From contig CM072165.1 of assembly GCA_036850595.1 (NCBI GenBank), positions 10,364,109-10,428,108 of the forward strand: DNA of 64,000 nt, read 5' to 3'. Under the pieces are notes generated by a model. The model ran no database searches. It was not told where the DNA came from and saw only the letters and a list, made by a program, of their open reading frames with translations. The DNA comes from Rhyacichthys aspro (lineage: Eukaryota > Chordata > Actinopteri > Gobiiformes > Rhyacichthyidae). A program made the translations under genes and the position numbers. Positions 1 through 11,580 of the stretch are shown here, piece by piece. How positions within the stretch are numbered: position 1 is the first letter of the stretch; each line of letters opens with the position of its first letter.

Positions 1-1249
1 TCACTGTTACTTTGAACAATCACTCTATATTTCAAACCTCTGTATAATATCTATAGTCATATATTCATATTTGTAAGATGCAATTTAAACAAGCAAATCC
101 TAACAATAACTCACAAGTTGTCCTCTTTTATGAACTCTCATATGAACTACACACTTAGCTTTTTCCCATCACACAGTGGAACATGCCTCACATTCAAGCC
201 ACAAAGGAGAAGTATAAGTAACAATAGGTTTCTCAGCAGGACTTAAAGCTTTTTGTTGTTGTTGACTGATCCCAGACCAGTCAGAGCAAACGTGCCTTAC
301 AGAGAGAGTTTTTTAGTGTTCCCCCTCAGTTCCTCCGAGCATAAATCTATTATGATGGAGAACTAGTGTACAGGCTGTAAATGTATTCCACCACAGGAGT
401 CCTTTGAATACGTAGTCCTCACATCCCGGACTGTGATGCTGTGTAAAGTACATATTCCAGATGACAGCTCAAAGCAGGCCCTCTGGCTGATATTTTTCCC
501 ATCGGAGGAAAAAGAGCAGAGCGGGGGGCATGATAAAGACTTGAGATTCCAATCGGGACCGCCGGGATTTGAACGGTTTCCCATGTGAAGCTCAGCACTC
601 TTGACTCATGTCTCCTGTGTGTATAGTTCTTGTCCATGTGTTATCTTTCATTTTCTTCACACGTGACTCGACGTCTGAACAAAGGGAAGCTTACCACCGT
701 GATCTGCTGTTCGTGCAGATCGTAGCGAGCATGACAAATGGATTTGGAGAGGATTGTCTGCATTTCTGCTTTATGTTCAGTCAGGAAGCCCGTAGAGAAG
801 AAGAGGTCCTTTGATTTGATTTTCTCCGTGATACTGGGTCTGTGGGTCATGAAAGTCCGGTTCATTTACTGTTTCAAAGCTCTGGCACAAAGGCAGAGAA
901 AGGAAACGAAACCTTATGCAAGATCCTTAATTTGATTTATTACAATGAAATATTTAAGAGGTGGTTTGAGTCTTTTTTTTTTTATTTGTGAGATAATAAA
1001 TAAACGACTTACATAAAAATGTTTTTGTTTTTATATACAAGTCCAGTAAAATATTCTGCTCATGGTTAATATTCAAGTAAACTAAAACCATTTCCTGAAG
1101 CCACCTGTTAAAAGACAGGGCAGTTGCCTCTTTTGGAAATTAAATTAGTTTTTTTGCTGCAACCACTGATTTTAAAAACCTTCTTCATGTAATAAGCCAC
1201 ATTTTCTTCCTTTTTTTTTTTTTTTTAATTAAAATGCTTTTATTTGAAG
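1..1249. other. No gene seen
   Basis: A+T-rich DNA with short frames only. The 500-600 stretch is more G+C-rich and has a GTTCAAATCCCGG word on the minus strand that recalls a tRNA B box, but no tRNA fold could be drawn. Confidence 0.6.
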
Positions 1250-1320
1250 CAAACAATTCTCTGAAAAATGAGATGTCTTAGGACTGATCCCTGAGGTACT
1301 CCATTAGGAATTTGGAATAA
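1250..1320 (-). pseudogene. Reverse-transcriptase motif remnant
   Basis: The minus strand reads NGVPQGSVLRHLIF in one frame, matching the GVPQGSVLGPLLF signature of non-LTR reverse transcriptases. Only about 20 codons are recognisable and the surrounding frame is broken. A short match can arise by chance, so this is tentative. Confidence 0.4.
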
Positions 1321-2889
1321 TAGGCTTTATTATCACAGATGTGTATTACATACTGGAAGCTTTGGCCACGCTCACATAAAATGGGGTCTTAAGTTACGGA
1401 CACTCCAATTGATCTATATGACTCGTCGACACTGAATCAATAGCTGTCAATAATAAAGAGGCTATGTCTGTTTACAAAGCGAAAAAAACATTGACTCTGT
1501 GTTTAACGTAGAGGGATCACACTGGTCTGACACCGAATTCAGAGCTCGAAGTTTAAGGTAAGCACTAAACTTTTGCGGTTTGATGTCATGTATTAGTTCG
1601 TAACCATGTACTAATGAGCTGAAGCACAAATAAAAAACCCTCAGCAGAGATGATGAGACAGACTCTTCCTTTAAAAGCACCCAAACTGGGAGAAGGTTAT
1701 TGAATGCATCACCCTCTAACTGCACCTGAATCTCGGGCCAAAATAAGCAGGTCTTAACTTTGCGGTTGAAGTCTGCTCAAGGAGGAGAGTGAGGTAGTGC
1801 TCGAACCATTTATTACTAATGCTGCAGACCTGGGTTATTCAAACACAAGGAAAAACATTTGTGATATTGGGCTATGAATAAAACGACTTCCACAGGTAAT
1901 AAAACGTGCACTTTTCCCCAGTTTTATCAATAGAAACCATTCCTTTAACTAGGGCTCAGTGCTTTTTAAATGAACATTTTCTCGAGACTCTCCCTTCTCT
2001 TTGCCTCGTTTTGTCACGCTCTAATACACTTTTAATTTGTGCACATTCCCTAACATTTCTTTAAACTCTGTGCTGACTCTTATGCAAACTAACTACCGCC
2101 GTTTGATGTATTATGTACAAGTTGCACACGCTCTTTTCGAAACACAGCCAAAGTTATAAATAAGGCACAAAAGGCTGCGGATGAAATCAGATGAAAAAAA
2201 CGGCTAATTTCACACATTATTGAACACTGACAGTTTAATACGAATACTGGCATTTTTGGTTTTTATCACTCCCAACCTTACAGCAGAGTCTTTCCCTTCA
2301 CTTCACTTCACTTCTAAACCCACTCACAACAGAGAGTTACATCACTGTGACATTTATTTCATTTCAGACGTTGCACCATCTGGATAAACTGCTTTGAAGC
2401 ATTTCTGTCTTTGGTTTGTCATAAACAGAAAGTGCAGCCTTTTTTTCTTGTATTTGAAAAAAAGCATTTAATCACCTAATAGCTTCAGAGGGAAAAAAAG
2501 AACTGAAGCTGTGATGTAGGCTTTTAAAGATTTGAGAGTATGTTGTGCTTAGCGGAAGCTTTGGACAATCACATGTGTGCTCTGGAATAAGTAAAGCAAG
2601 TGAGAATTAGATTTTTTTATTTTTTGGATGAGGACAAGAAGGAATTCAGGTATTTCAATTTCAAATTTTCTGAATTTTGTACTATTATACCTCTCAACTT
2701 TACATTATTTGCAAAGAAAAACAATAAAACACTGTAAATCACAAAACCAGGCCCAAAAAAATCAACAAAAGAAGTATTAAACAGACTATTATACTATTAA
2801 AATAAATAAAACCTTTTTAAAATAAACTAAACTAGACTTCTATCCCTATTTATTAGAATTTATGTTTAGTTTATTCCTTTTAGAGTCAG

Positions 2890-3005
2890 CGTGCACCAGA
2901 AATAAACAGACCTGCTGCGCCAGTTTCTAAATAAATCACGTTTGCATCAATGCCCTTAGATCGATATATCATTGATGTATCATTGATGTATTGTTACACC
3001 CCTAA
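2890..3005. mobile_element. Truncated DNA-element end (ACACCCCTA terminus)
   Basis: The segment ends GATGTATTGTTACACCCCTA, a terminus common among fish non-autonomous DNA elements. The partner terminus was not found upstream, so the copy is probably truncated. Confidence 0.3.
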
Positions 3006-3896
3006 CTACCTCCTGTTTAAAGATAAACTCAGGACAACTTCGCAGTGCCCAGGATGGCAGTGTTGGCAGATCAGTTACTGTAACAGCCAATGCCAGTAGA
3101 TTTGTTTTGTCCTCACGCAATTCTCTACAACTTCTTGCGAATACCTCAACACACGATAAATATTATGCTCTTTCTTTCTCTGTTTCGGTGCCAGAACATC
3201 AAATTAATCCTGTCTGACTTGTATCCCTCCAGTCTGTACTTCCAACTGTTCTGCCTGGTTCCCTAAAGCAGTGCATATGCTCCAGCAGCGGCGCTTAATG
3301 AGAGTCATTTTGGCCCGAGCAGCGTAAACATTCTTCATGCGACTATTAAAACAATGGAGGCTGTTTAGTGGAGCTGTTTGTGTTGTTTTGAGTGCGCCAA
3401 GTGTCTCTGGGGAAGAGAAGGGGAAGATATTCGGCCCCCCTTCCCTCTTGTGTTCATCTGTTCCTGTTCTTGACATTAAGCCTGTATCTGTGGACAGTGT
3501 CTAACAACACTCAGACCCAGATTATTGCTGTTGTGAAGATGATGCAGGCCACAATCAGCTGTGATTGGGATTCTCATAACATTTTTACCCTTCGTCTGTT
3601 TGTGATTGACGATAACGTGAAAATGTTCTTTACTCTTGTGGGATAAATAAATTGGCCCCTTATTTACTGTTTCCATACAACAAAACTAATGCGCAGACTG
3701 CAATACTTTTTTAATGAGTGAAAGAACATTCACTCGAGATTCACACAATCAGCACAAACAATATGCTTCGGGGATAACAGCAACTGACTGACCTTTATGT
3801 GTGTGCTGTCAGTGAGTGGGTAGAGAACATTAGCATGTGTCTCGATATTTAGCTGCTGTAAATATACCACAATTTCAGCGACATCACTGATGTGAC

Positions 3897-4290
3897 AAAT
3901 CCAACTAAAGCATGTTCAAATCCGGCTGAAACCTGTTCAGATCCTTTTAAATCTGCTTAAATCCAACAAAAAACTGATTAAGTATATCTATAAAACCTGT
4001 TCAAATCCAGCTAAAATCTGCTCAAATCCAATTGAAACATGTTCAATTGCAACTGACACCTGTTCGAATCCCACAAAAACCTGTTTAAGTTGATATAAAC
4101 CGGTTAAAAAATCTGTTCAAATCTAACTAAAACATATTTGTCCCTGTTACATGTCTCTAGAATAGTTTAGTGCCTTTTGTAAAGTCCCAAAAATGTTACC
4201 TACTGAATGTATTGAAGGGCCATATAAAACATTACAAAGGGCCACATTTGGCCCCCAGACCTTGAGTTTCACATGTGTGGGCTACATCGT
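3897..4290. repeat. 21-bp minisatellite array A with element end
   Basis: Positions 3897-4136 are diverged tandem copies of a unit close to CAAATCCAACTAAAACCTGTT. After a spacer, 4215-4290 reads AGGGCCACATTTGGCCCCC followed by a TTGAGTTTCACATGTGTG end, like the terminus of a hAT-type non-autonomous element. The minisatellite probably expanded inside such an element. Confidence 0.65.
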
Positions 4291-5167
4291 CAAAAGTCTA
4301 CAAGCTTAAAGTCACTTAATGCTTGAAATTATGCTGGACATGTACAAAAAACACAAAATACCTCACAAAGAGTTATACATGGACTGATTTATGGCCTGTG
4401 CTTCCTCATCAAAGACTGATAAACTGAAATCTGCCTTATGAGATTAGCATATATGTTGCTAAAGCCAAAAAAGCTATTTTAAAGTTAAATGGATAAAAGG
4501 TGACTTAACACACATAGTTTAAGCACTTACAAATATATGCTATAGTTTTGTAGCAGCCGACATACTTGAGTGGAACTAAAGTCCATCAGTAGAACAATGA
4601 CACATTATTTCTTTTGCTGCATGTAAAGTGTATAATTTAGAGTTTTTAAAGGGGAACAGAGGAGCTTTTAGCCTGTGTAGGGCACAGGTGACATCACTGA
4701 TGAAACCACTGATTGCAGCAAATTTGTCTTTCCGGCATCATATGTAGATGATGCATAGTTTTCTCTAATGTTCGGCTGTCGTGTTGGTGCCGTGGGGGCG
4801 GGTAACTATGTTTTGCGTGGTTTTCTGGCAGCAGGGTGTCCACATGTTACGTGTCAGGTTGGCAGTGTCCTTGCGTGGCCTGTCATGTTGGTGTATGTGG
4901 TGGCACTGGCAGCAGGGACTGAGTGTCTGTCACATTTTGCGAGTGACGACAGTAAAAGTTTAATCTGCTGCTGTTCTGCTTCTCCAGTTTCCTCTGAGGA
5001 AGTTGTGACGGTTGGTTTCATAATCATGATCAGTGATTAGTAATGGGACGACCTAATCAAGGGGTGAACGTAATTTACACAATTTATCACATCTATTAAA
5101 ATGTACTCATATATTCATTAATTCTATGGCTGGGTAATTATAATATTATTTAAAACCTCATCACGAT

Positions 5168-5625
5168 CAGTGTTAATTTTGTTGACGAATAATTTTCAAT
5201 GACATATTCTTGTGTCCAAAAACAGAACAAAAACGAAATAAAAAGTAATTAATGAAAACAAAAATTGAGACTTAATGTATCAACACTTTCGTCAGACACA
5301 AACATTTGTTAGCCACGGGACAACTCGAGTGAAATCTGTATGTGTTGCTCATTCAGACCTCAATACCAGCTGTAACAGGTTAGAAGCAGTTTCATTCAAT
5401 TCAGGTAGAAATTATTCCTTCCGAAACAAAAAAAAACCAAAACATGAAAAAGCATTACCCTTCATATATCACTGAGTGAATCTATTGTAGAAATAGTCAA
5501 CTAAAACTAGACTAAAAGGATTAGATGACTAAATTATTACTAAAACCAAACTGCATTTTAATAAAAAGACTAAGACTAAAACTAAATTAAAATTTAAAAA
5601 AATTGTCAAAAATGAACTGATAACT
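5168..5625 (+). mobile_element. DNA element, GTTAATTTTGTTGACGAA family, copy 1
   Basis: Starts CAGTGTTAATTTTGTTGACG and ends near ATTGTCAAAAATGAACTG. It shares blocks such as ACAAACATTTGTTAGCCA and AATACCAGC(T/C)GTAACAGGTT with the copies at 8016-8628, 27092-27376 and 28708-29190. It is non-coding. The family is abundant in fish; I infer a non-autonomous hAT-like element. Confidence 0.6.
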
Positions 5626-6099
5626 GCAGTAACTGAAGTGCTTCACAGAGCAACATTACTGTAATAGAGTTGAGCAGCTTCCCAGTGAACAAACGACTAC
5701 TCTCTCCAGAGAAAGCCACAGCCGCCGATAAGCTTTTGTGCATTTGCTAATCTCGACGCAGCACAAAGTCTCATTTCAGACGAGCGCTGCATTCCCATTA
5801 ATCAAGGCTAATCTTTGTTTGCCTGCAGCCTCTCGCACCAAACTGAAGCTCAAGGTCAGCGGCAGGTTCGCTCTGTCGGCCTCCACTGAACGTAAAGCAG
5901 CACTGACCAGTTACATAAGGCCTTTATTGACTCGAGCTCCCACAGGGACACTTCGGCGGCAAATCGCTCGACATGCAGGCTGTCAGCACAAAAAAGTTTG
6001 GAAAAGAAGGACTGTTTTTACGTTAGGGGTTCGCTCTGTGCCATTTCTTTAACAGTAATAAACATATTTGTGATACTGGCCCCTACATACAACATTTAT

Positions 6100-6560
6100 A
6101 TTGTTAATAGGACAGTAGTCGAGTTTTCAAGTCATTTTCTAGTCCTCAGTCTTCAAGTCCAAGTTGAGTCATTATTACCGGAATTCGAGTCACAGCATTA
6201 ATTTTTGCCAGAATCGAATCCTGGACATTCAAATCAAACAAAATTATTAACACAATGTGACCACTTCAATTTCTTCAACTTTTATGTGTGTAGGGAGTGT
6301 CTCTGGAGATGTTGATGATGCAAAACCGGAGCTGAACTTTGCACGTGAACAACCAAGTCCAGGGCAAGTCTGTGTTATGAGTACACAAGACCTCCTTTTC
6401 TGATTTTGAGTGAGTGGGAGTTGAGGAGCGGTTTGAGTCCGAGTTTGAGTCCGAGTTTGAGTCCTAGTTTGAGTCCGAGTCATCAACGGGCTTTTCTGAG
6501 TCGAGTCCTGAAGTCCTGAAAATGACTCGACTCCAGTGCTCCATCTCTGAGTTGACGAAT
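6100..6560. mobile_element. GAGTC-rich DNA-element copy with 12-bp tandem repeats
   Basis: Repeated GAGTCC/AAGTC motifs run from GAGTTTTCAAGTCATTTT to AATGACTCGACTCC, as in the better-preserved element at 46747-47352. A 12-bp unit (GAGTTTGAGTCC) is repeated about four times at 6427-6480. The open frames here are products of the repeat. Confidence 0.45.
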
Positions 6561-6824
6561 CATGATACATAGTACTAGTACTCTCCAAGTACCACCTACA
6601 TATACAGTATGTCCATAAGAACATAAAGAGGTCTAAAGTGAGTTGAGTTCAATTGCTTCTCATTGGACTTCAATGAGTCTAGGGCAGTTTTCGTTTGACT
6701 TTAACAAGCTACAAGCTACATGGTATTTAAGTTAAGGTTTTCATTGATTTTAGCTGGACTTTATGCCTCAAGTAGATGTAATTGGATTTTAGTTGGACAA
6801 AATAAAATTATATTATAAGATTTT

Positions 6825-6840
6825 ATATATATATATATAT
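6825..6840. repeat. (TA)n microsatellite
   Basis: An uninterrupted TA dinucleotide run of about 8 units. A poly-A run lies shortly downstream at 6865-6878. Confidence 0.9.
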
Positions 6841-6914
6841 CTGGTGAAGGATAATGGAACTGCAAAAAAAAAAAAAAAGTACAGCTCGGGTTATCATTTT
6901 TAATTTCAGTCTGA

Positions 6915-6980
6915 AAAGTAAAACTTAGGAGGGTCCCTGAGTACCACTCATAAAAGCCACAGTTTAAGAAGCACTGCATT
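6915..6980 (-). mobile_element. hAT-like element end (CAGTGCTTCTTAAACTGTGG)
   Basis: The minus strand reads CAGTGCTTCTTAAACTGTGG followed by GAGTGGTACTCAGGG. This is a terminus type known from hAT elements whose ends resemble CAGTGGTTCTCAAACTGTGG. The opposite end was not identified. Confidence 0.4.
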
Positions 6981-7884
6981 AGAGTTTATTAGAGTGCTCC
7001 AGAAAATCCCAGGGTAGAAAAAGTTTGAAAAAACCTTGTGAATGCCTGATATTTTGATTATACAGGCCAGTGTTTGCCTTTTAATATCTGACAATTTTGT
7101 ACAATCACAGACAATCCTGTTATAAACGTTACTTTAGTTCCATAATACTTTAACAATGAATAAATCGAACACTATGTTAACAAACCTAACAACTTTACTC
7201 AATGTCTTAGAAAAAAGTTCTCCAGGCTTAGGTCCTTTTTTCTGGCTCTTTTTTAAGCACATGAAAGCTCTGGCACTTTTTTTTGTTTTATATAGAAATG
7301 CCAGCTCCACAGTCTCAGATGCGAAGGCAGGGATCACTGTATGTACTGCCAGTGCTGTGCAATTTGGGAAGGATGGAGATAGAAATGCTTGAGACACAAT
7401 GTTAGTCAATAATAAACATGTCTATGGGTAATAATAGGTTGTGAAAAGAAGGCAAGAGCAGTAACTCCCATGTTCCCATGTCCGAGTGAAAATAGCTCTG
7501 TTTCTGTCTGGTGGCCATGAAAAGAGTTGCTGACATCAAAGTGAAATGGAAATATTCTCAGAGTGGTGCAGTCTAAAAATGAGCTGGCAGGCGCTTTTTT
7601 TAGGTCGGTAAAATAACTTTGAATAAGTGTGGTGCTTTGCTTGTCTGCTTTCTAAAGTGGATACAGAACAATGAAGTCTTATTCTGGAGATTCTGAGAGG
7701 GCTTTTGTGCTTGAAGTAATGTGGGCAACTGCGGAGTCAAAGGTAGAGATGGTGGAGCGGTTATTCTTTGGTTACTGTTGGGGGACAAAACCCTTTTGTA
7801 CCATTAAAGACAGTTTATGATGGAGATAAAAGCATACATTTAATGTAACTCATGACTAAACCGACGATCATACAATAGGATCTT

Positions 7885-8740
7885 TTTATTTCTTCAACTG
7901 CTTTATCCATTAGCTGCTGTGGGGAACTGGAGTCTGTCCCATCTACTTTTCCTGAGGCGGGTTACACTCTGGACAATGGCCCATCAGTTCCAGGGTTAAC
8001 ACTTAGAGACAGACACTGACTGCAGTTCATTTTGACAGCAAATTTGAATTTTGTTTTAGTCTTAGTCTTTTGACTAAGATGCAATTTAGTTTAAGTCACA
8101 ATTTAGTCATCTAATCCTTATTAGGCTAGTTTTAGTCGACTTAACATAATAAGAATTTAGTCAACTATATCTACAATAGATTTAGTCACTAAAATATCAA
8201 GGGTAATGCATTGTCAAGGTTTTTTTTTCCCCTGAATGAAACAAAACTACTTCTAACCTGTTACAGCTGGTATTGAAGTCTGAATGTGCAACACACACAG
8301 ATTTCAATCTATTCCAAACACAAATGTGTCTTTATTTCCTCCCAAACGTTAACATTGTTGGATATTTAAAAGCTGTTCTCTCCGGTCGTCTTCCAACAAA
8401 TGGCAACAAATGTTTGCGTCTGACATCACTTCTGTAACACTCACAAACATGAGTTCTGATTGGATCTTGTCTCAAATCGTCCCGTCTCCTACTTTTTTTG
8501 ATTGGATTTCATCTCTGTCCGTTCCTTTCCATTTCTTTTTTATTTGTTGATTTTCGTTCTCATTAATTACTTTTTATTTTATTTTTGTTTCATTTTCGGC
8601 CGCAAAAATTGTGTTGACAAAAATTACTGACAGACAACCATTTACTCTCACATTTTTCACAATGGGCAATTTAGATTCACTAATTTATCTGTACACGTTT
8701 GTCTCACGGTAACACAGAGAGGACATACTCCCCACTGTGC
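7885..8740 (+). mobile_element. LINE 3'-end-like repeat, split by a nested insertion
   Basis: Two blocks, 7885-8015 and 8637-8740, read as one common fish LINE-tail repeat: GGGGAACTGGAGTCTGTCCC, GGGTTACACTCTGGACA and GACAGACA, then ACAACCATTTACTCTCAC and GGGCAATTTAGA. They are contiguous once the insert 8016-8628 and one duplicated 8-mer are set aside. Confidence 0.6.
8016..8628 (-). mobile_element. DNA element, GTTAATTTTGTTGACGAA family, copy 2
   Basis: 613 bp flanked by perfect GACAGACA duplications at 8008-8015 and 8629-8636. An 8-bp duplication is the hAT signature. The element runs opposite to copy 1: it begins with TTTTGACAGCAAATTTGAA and ends with GTGTTGACAAAAATTACT. It is non-coding, and nested in a LINE-tail repeat, so it is younger than that repeat. 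Confidence 0.75.
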
Positions 8741-9111
8741 ACCCTTAGATCTTATTGTCCATCATTGAACTTGAGTTTATAACAAGCAGTAAAAGTTCCA
8801 GTAAGTTCGATGCAAAAGTAGAGAGCTGGTCGGAGGGTACGGAATAAACCCAAATGTAACAAGAACATGGAAGTGAGACAAACACTTCTTTTCCTTGTAC
8901 TGTACTTCTGTTCACTGGGAGCTTTACACTTCACTTGCACCAGAGCCAGTTTGACCAACCGAGTCGGAACAGGCAGCCGAGACTGTCTGTCAGAGCCCTG
9001 GAGCCACATGCTGCTCACATTTACGCTAGTGCTTGAACTACACATGAAGAAGACTGTGTGAGAATTGGTTTATGTGTTGTTTGTGAGTGAAAATGGCTGG
9101 GAATGTTCTGG

Positions 9112-9281
9112 AGACCCATATAACACAAAATGTACCAAGTGTTAATGATATTCTTCCCCTCTTGTGTCTTTGTTTCTATACATATCCACCTGAGAATTAC
9201 ACTTATATTCCAGACCGGTCTATAGGGCATAGGAACACCTAGCTTTTAACTTGTTTTTTTTTTCCCTTGTACAAATGCAAA
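9112..9281. repeat. Direct repeat, left copy
   Basis: About 170 bp sharing most of its sequence with 9712-9884, including CATCCACCTGAGAATTACAC and TTGTACAAATGCAAA. The two copies lie in the same orientation 600 bp apart and bracket minisatellite array B. Confidence 0.75.
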
Positions 9282-9311
9282 GAGGGGGAAAAGTTGATTG
9301 GGGAAGGTTTT

Positions 9312-9638
9312 AAATGGACTTCTTGTTTCAGTTGGATTCAAACAGGTTTTTGTTGGATTTAAACATGTTTTAGTTGGATTTGAACAAGTAATTTATGGAC
9401 TTGAACAGGTTGTAGTTGGATTTAAACAGGTTTGGATGGATTTGAACATGTTTTATATGGAATAAGGACTTAAACAGGTTTTTGATGGATTTGAACGGGT
9501 TTTAGTTGGATTCGAACTGGTTATATATAGACTTGAACAGGTTTTTGTTGAATTTGAACAGGTTTGGATGGACTTGAACAGGTCATAGTTGGATTCGAAC
9601 AGGTTTCAGTTACATTTGAACAAGTTTTAGCTGGATTT
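9312..9638. repeat. 21-bp minisatellite array B
   Basis: Around 15 diverged units of GGATTTGAACAGGTTTTAGTT, the reverse complement of array A's unit. It ends in GATTTGTCACAGTCTTC, a boundary also found after array C. Confidence 0.75.
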
Positions 9639-9711
9639 GTCACAGTCTTCAACTCCTAAAATGATTTTTAATTATTAGATTACCTCTGCCTCTGTCACCT
9701 TCAGTGTTTTA

Positions 9712-9884
9712 AAGACCCCTATAACACAAAACTTACCAGGTGTTAATGATATTTTTCCACTCTTGTTTGTTTCTATACACATCCACCTGAGAATTACACT
9801 TATTCCAGACTGTTCTATGGGGAATAGGAACACCTACCTTTCAACAACTTGCCACTTTTTTTTTTTTTACTTGTACAAATGCAA
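9712..9884. repeat. Direct repeat, right copy
   Basis: Partner of 9112-9281. Differences are mostly substitutions and short indels, including a shorter TTATTCCAG block. The duplication is therefore not recent. Confidence 0.75.
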
Positions 9885-10506
9885 ATTAATGCAGCGCAAA
9901 CACCTCTCTGGTCCAACCTGGGATTTTCAACATGCAGCGTTTGATTGCTATTATAGAAGATGGAAATGCCAGCAAATGCAGGGGCAGACATGTTAATAAA
10001 TCCGGGCAGGGGACTGAATGTGAGAGTGAATACATTTAAATAATATTTCTGCACCGCCGCTTCGAAAAAAGGCTTAGTGAGAGCAGCCCTTAGGTGCAAG
10101 CTCCAGATTTAGGCCCAGTCCAAAAACAACATCTGTTACGGCACCTTTTCACTTTCATTTGGACAATTAATAACCGTATCTTACACACTGTGAGCCGGGA
10201 TGTGACAGTATTACACCGAGGTGAAGCTGAGCGAGAATGGATTAAGATAAGTGGGGTTTTAAACCAGCGTCGGCATTTGTATGTTCTTCACAAATACAAC
10301 ATAAACAGTTCCATGTAACGTTATTAGCCTTTAGCATTTGATTAGTCGCTCGAAATTAAATATAAAAAATGTTTCTATTGTAAATTCTACACAAACATTT
10401 TGATCAACTCATAATATCTGTTGTTTGAGATAGTCTATGTATTCAACATGCATTAATGGGGCTAGTCATTTTGGTTGACTTTATAATTTCTCTCTCTCTC
10501 TTTTTA

Positions 10507-10790
10507 TATGGACTTAAACAGGTTTTTGTTGGATTTGAACAGGTTTTTGTTGGATTTGAACAGGCTTTAGATGTATTTGAACAGGTTTTTGTTGAATTTG
10601 AACAGGTTTTAGATTTAACCGATTTCAGTTGGATTTGAACAACTTTTAGATGGATCCACACATGTTTTAGACAGATTTGCACAGATTTTAGTTGTATTTG
10701 AACATGTTTAGTTGCATTTGAACAGGTTTTACTTAGATTTGTCACAGTCTTCGGCCCCTTAAAAGATTCTTATTTATAATTGCGGCCCCC
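10507..10790. repeat. 21-bp minisatellite array C with element end
   Basis: About 11 units in the GGATTTGAACAGGTTTT orientation (10507-10741), followed by GTCACAGTCTTCGGCCCCTT and a GCGGCCCCCCACCACTG end. The minus strand is open for 100 codons with a 7-residue period (NPTKTCS). This is a consequence of a unit length divisible by three, not evidence of a gene. Confidence 0.7.
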
Positions 10791-11220
10791 CACCACTGTC
10801 TTTGACTAACGTAAAACGGTGGAATTGTATAAATTTAAGTCTGGCATTAATGAATCCCACCTAACACTTTCATCCATATGTCTTCTGAGTCTTTTGTCCA
10901 CTCTTCTTTAATGTGGGCCGAGGGGGTGGACTATCTTAAAAGCTCATAAAAAGCTCATATAATCTGTGTCGTGCAGGTAACCTATTAAACTGTGGTGAAG
11001 ATTATCCCTCTAAGTGCCTTATCTGCAGGGTACTAAAAACGTCCAGGTGGGAGATTATATTGTGCTTCGAACTGATCAGAAGGAGCAGATTCATTGTGAA
11101 TGTAAAGGTGTTTAATAGAAATTAGACCTTTATCAAACCACTGGGAAAAGACTGAATCCATCATTACCAGCATAAATAAAGGATTGTTGACTAAATTAAA
11201 AAACCAGGTATGACAGATAT

Positions 11221-11300
11221 GACAGTGGTTCTCAAGCTGTGGTACAGGTTCCACTGGTGGTACGCTCCAGAGGTACTTAGGGTCTATAAGATTTTTTTTT
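11221..11300 (+). mobile_element. hAT-like element end (CAGTGGTTCTCAAGCTGTGG)
   Basis: Reads CAGTGGTTCTCAAGCTGTGG, then ACTGGTGGTACGCTCC, the classic terminus of a non-autonomous hAT family. The element may extend to the minisatellite at 11466, but the right end is unclear. Confidence 0.45.
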
Positions 11301-11465
11301 TTTTAAGATGAAATAACCATAAATATGTAATTACAAATTGATGGCCCGTTCATTTTGACTATAGCTTTGCCATATTGTACTATTATGTATTGTTTTTAAC
11401 TGTGTCTTTTAACTGTGTATTGTATTGTAGGTTAACTAAATAATGCTATGCTTACTGGTTTAAAC

Positions 11466-11580
11466 AATAATTTGAACAGGATTTGAATGGATTTAAACAG
11501 GTTTAAATTGGGTTTGAGCCGGCTTTAGTTGGATTTGAACAGATTTAAGTTTATTTATTTATTTATTTATTTATTTATAT
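11466..11580. repeat. Minisatellite array D and (TTTA)n
   Basis: Three to four diverged GGATTTGAACAGG-type units (11466-11548) run straight into a TTTA microsatellite (11549-11580). Confidence 0.65.

Noticed and set aside
540..600. Minus-strand tRNA-like B box
   Set aside because: No matching A box or acceptor stem could be found.
6247..6624. 125-codon minus-strand frame with TRTQ repeats
   Set aside because: Produced by the 12-bp tandem repeat inside a DNA-element copy.
10443..10745. 100-codon frame with a repeating NPTKTCS-like heptad, suggestive of a Cys-rich repeat protein
   Set aside because: It comes directly from a 21-bp minisatellite in which one frame happens to lack stops. Other arrays of the same unit are broken in the equivalent frame.
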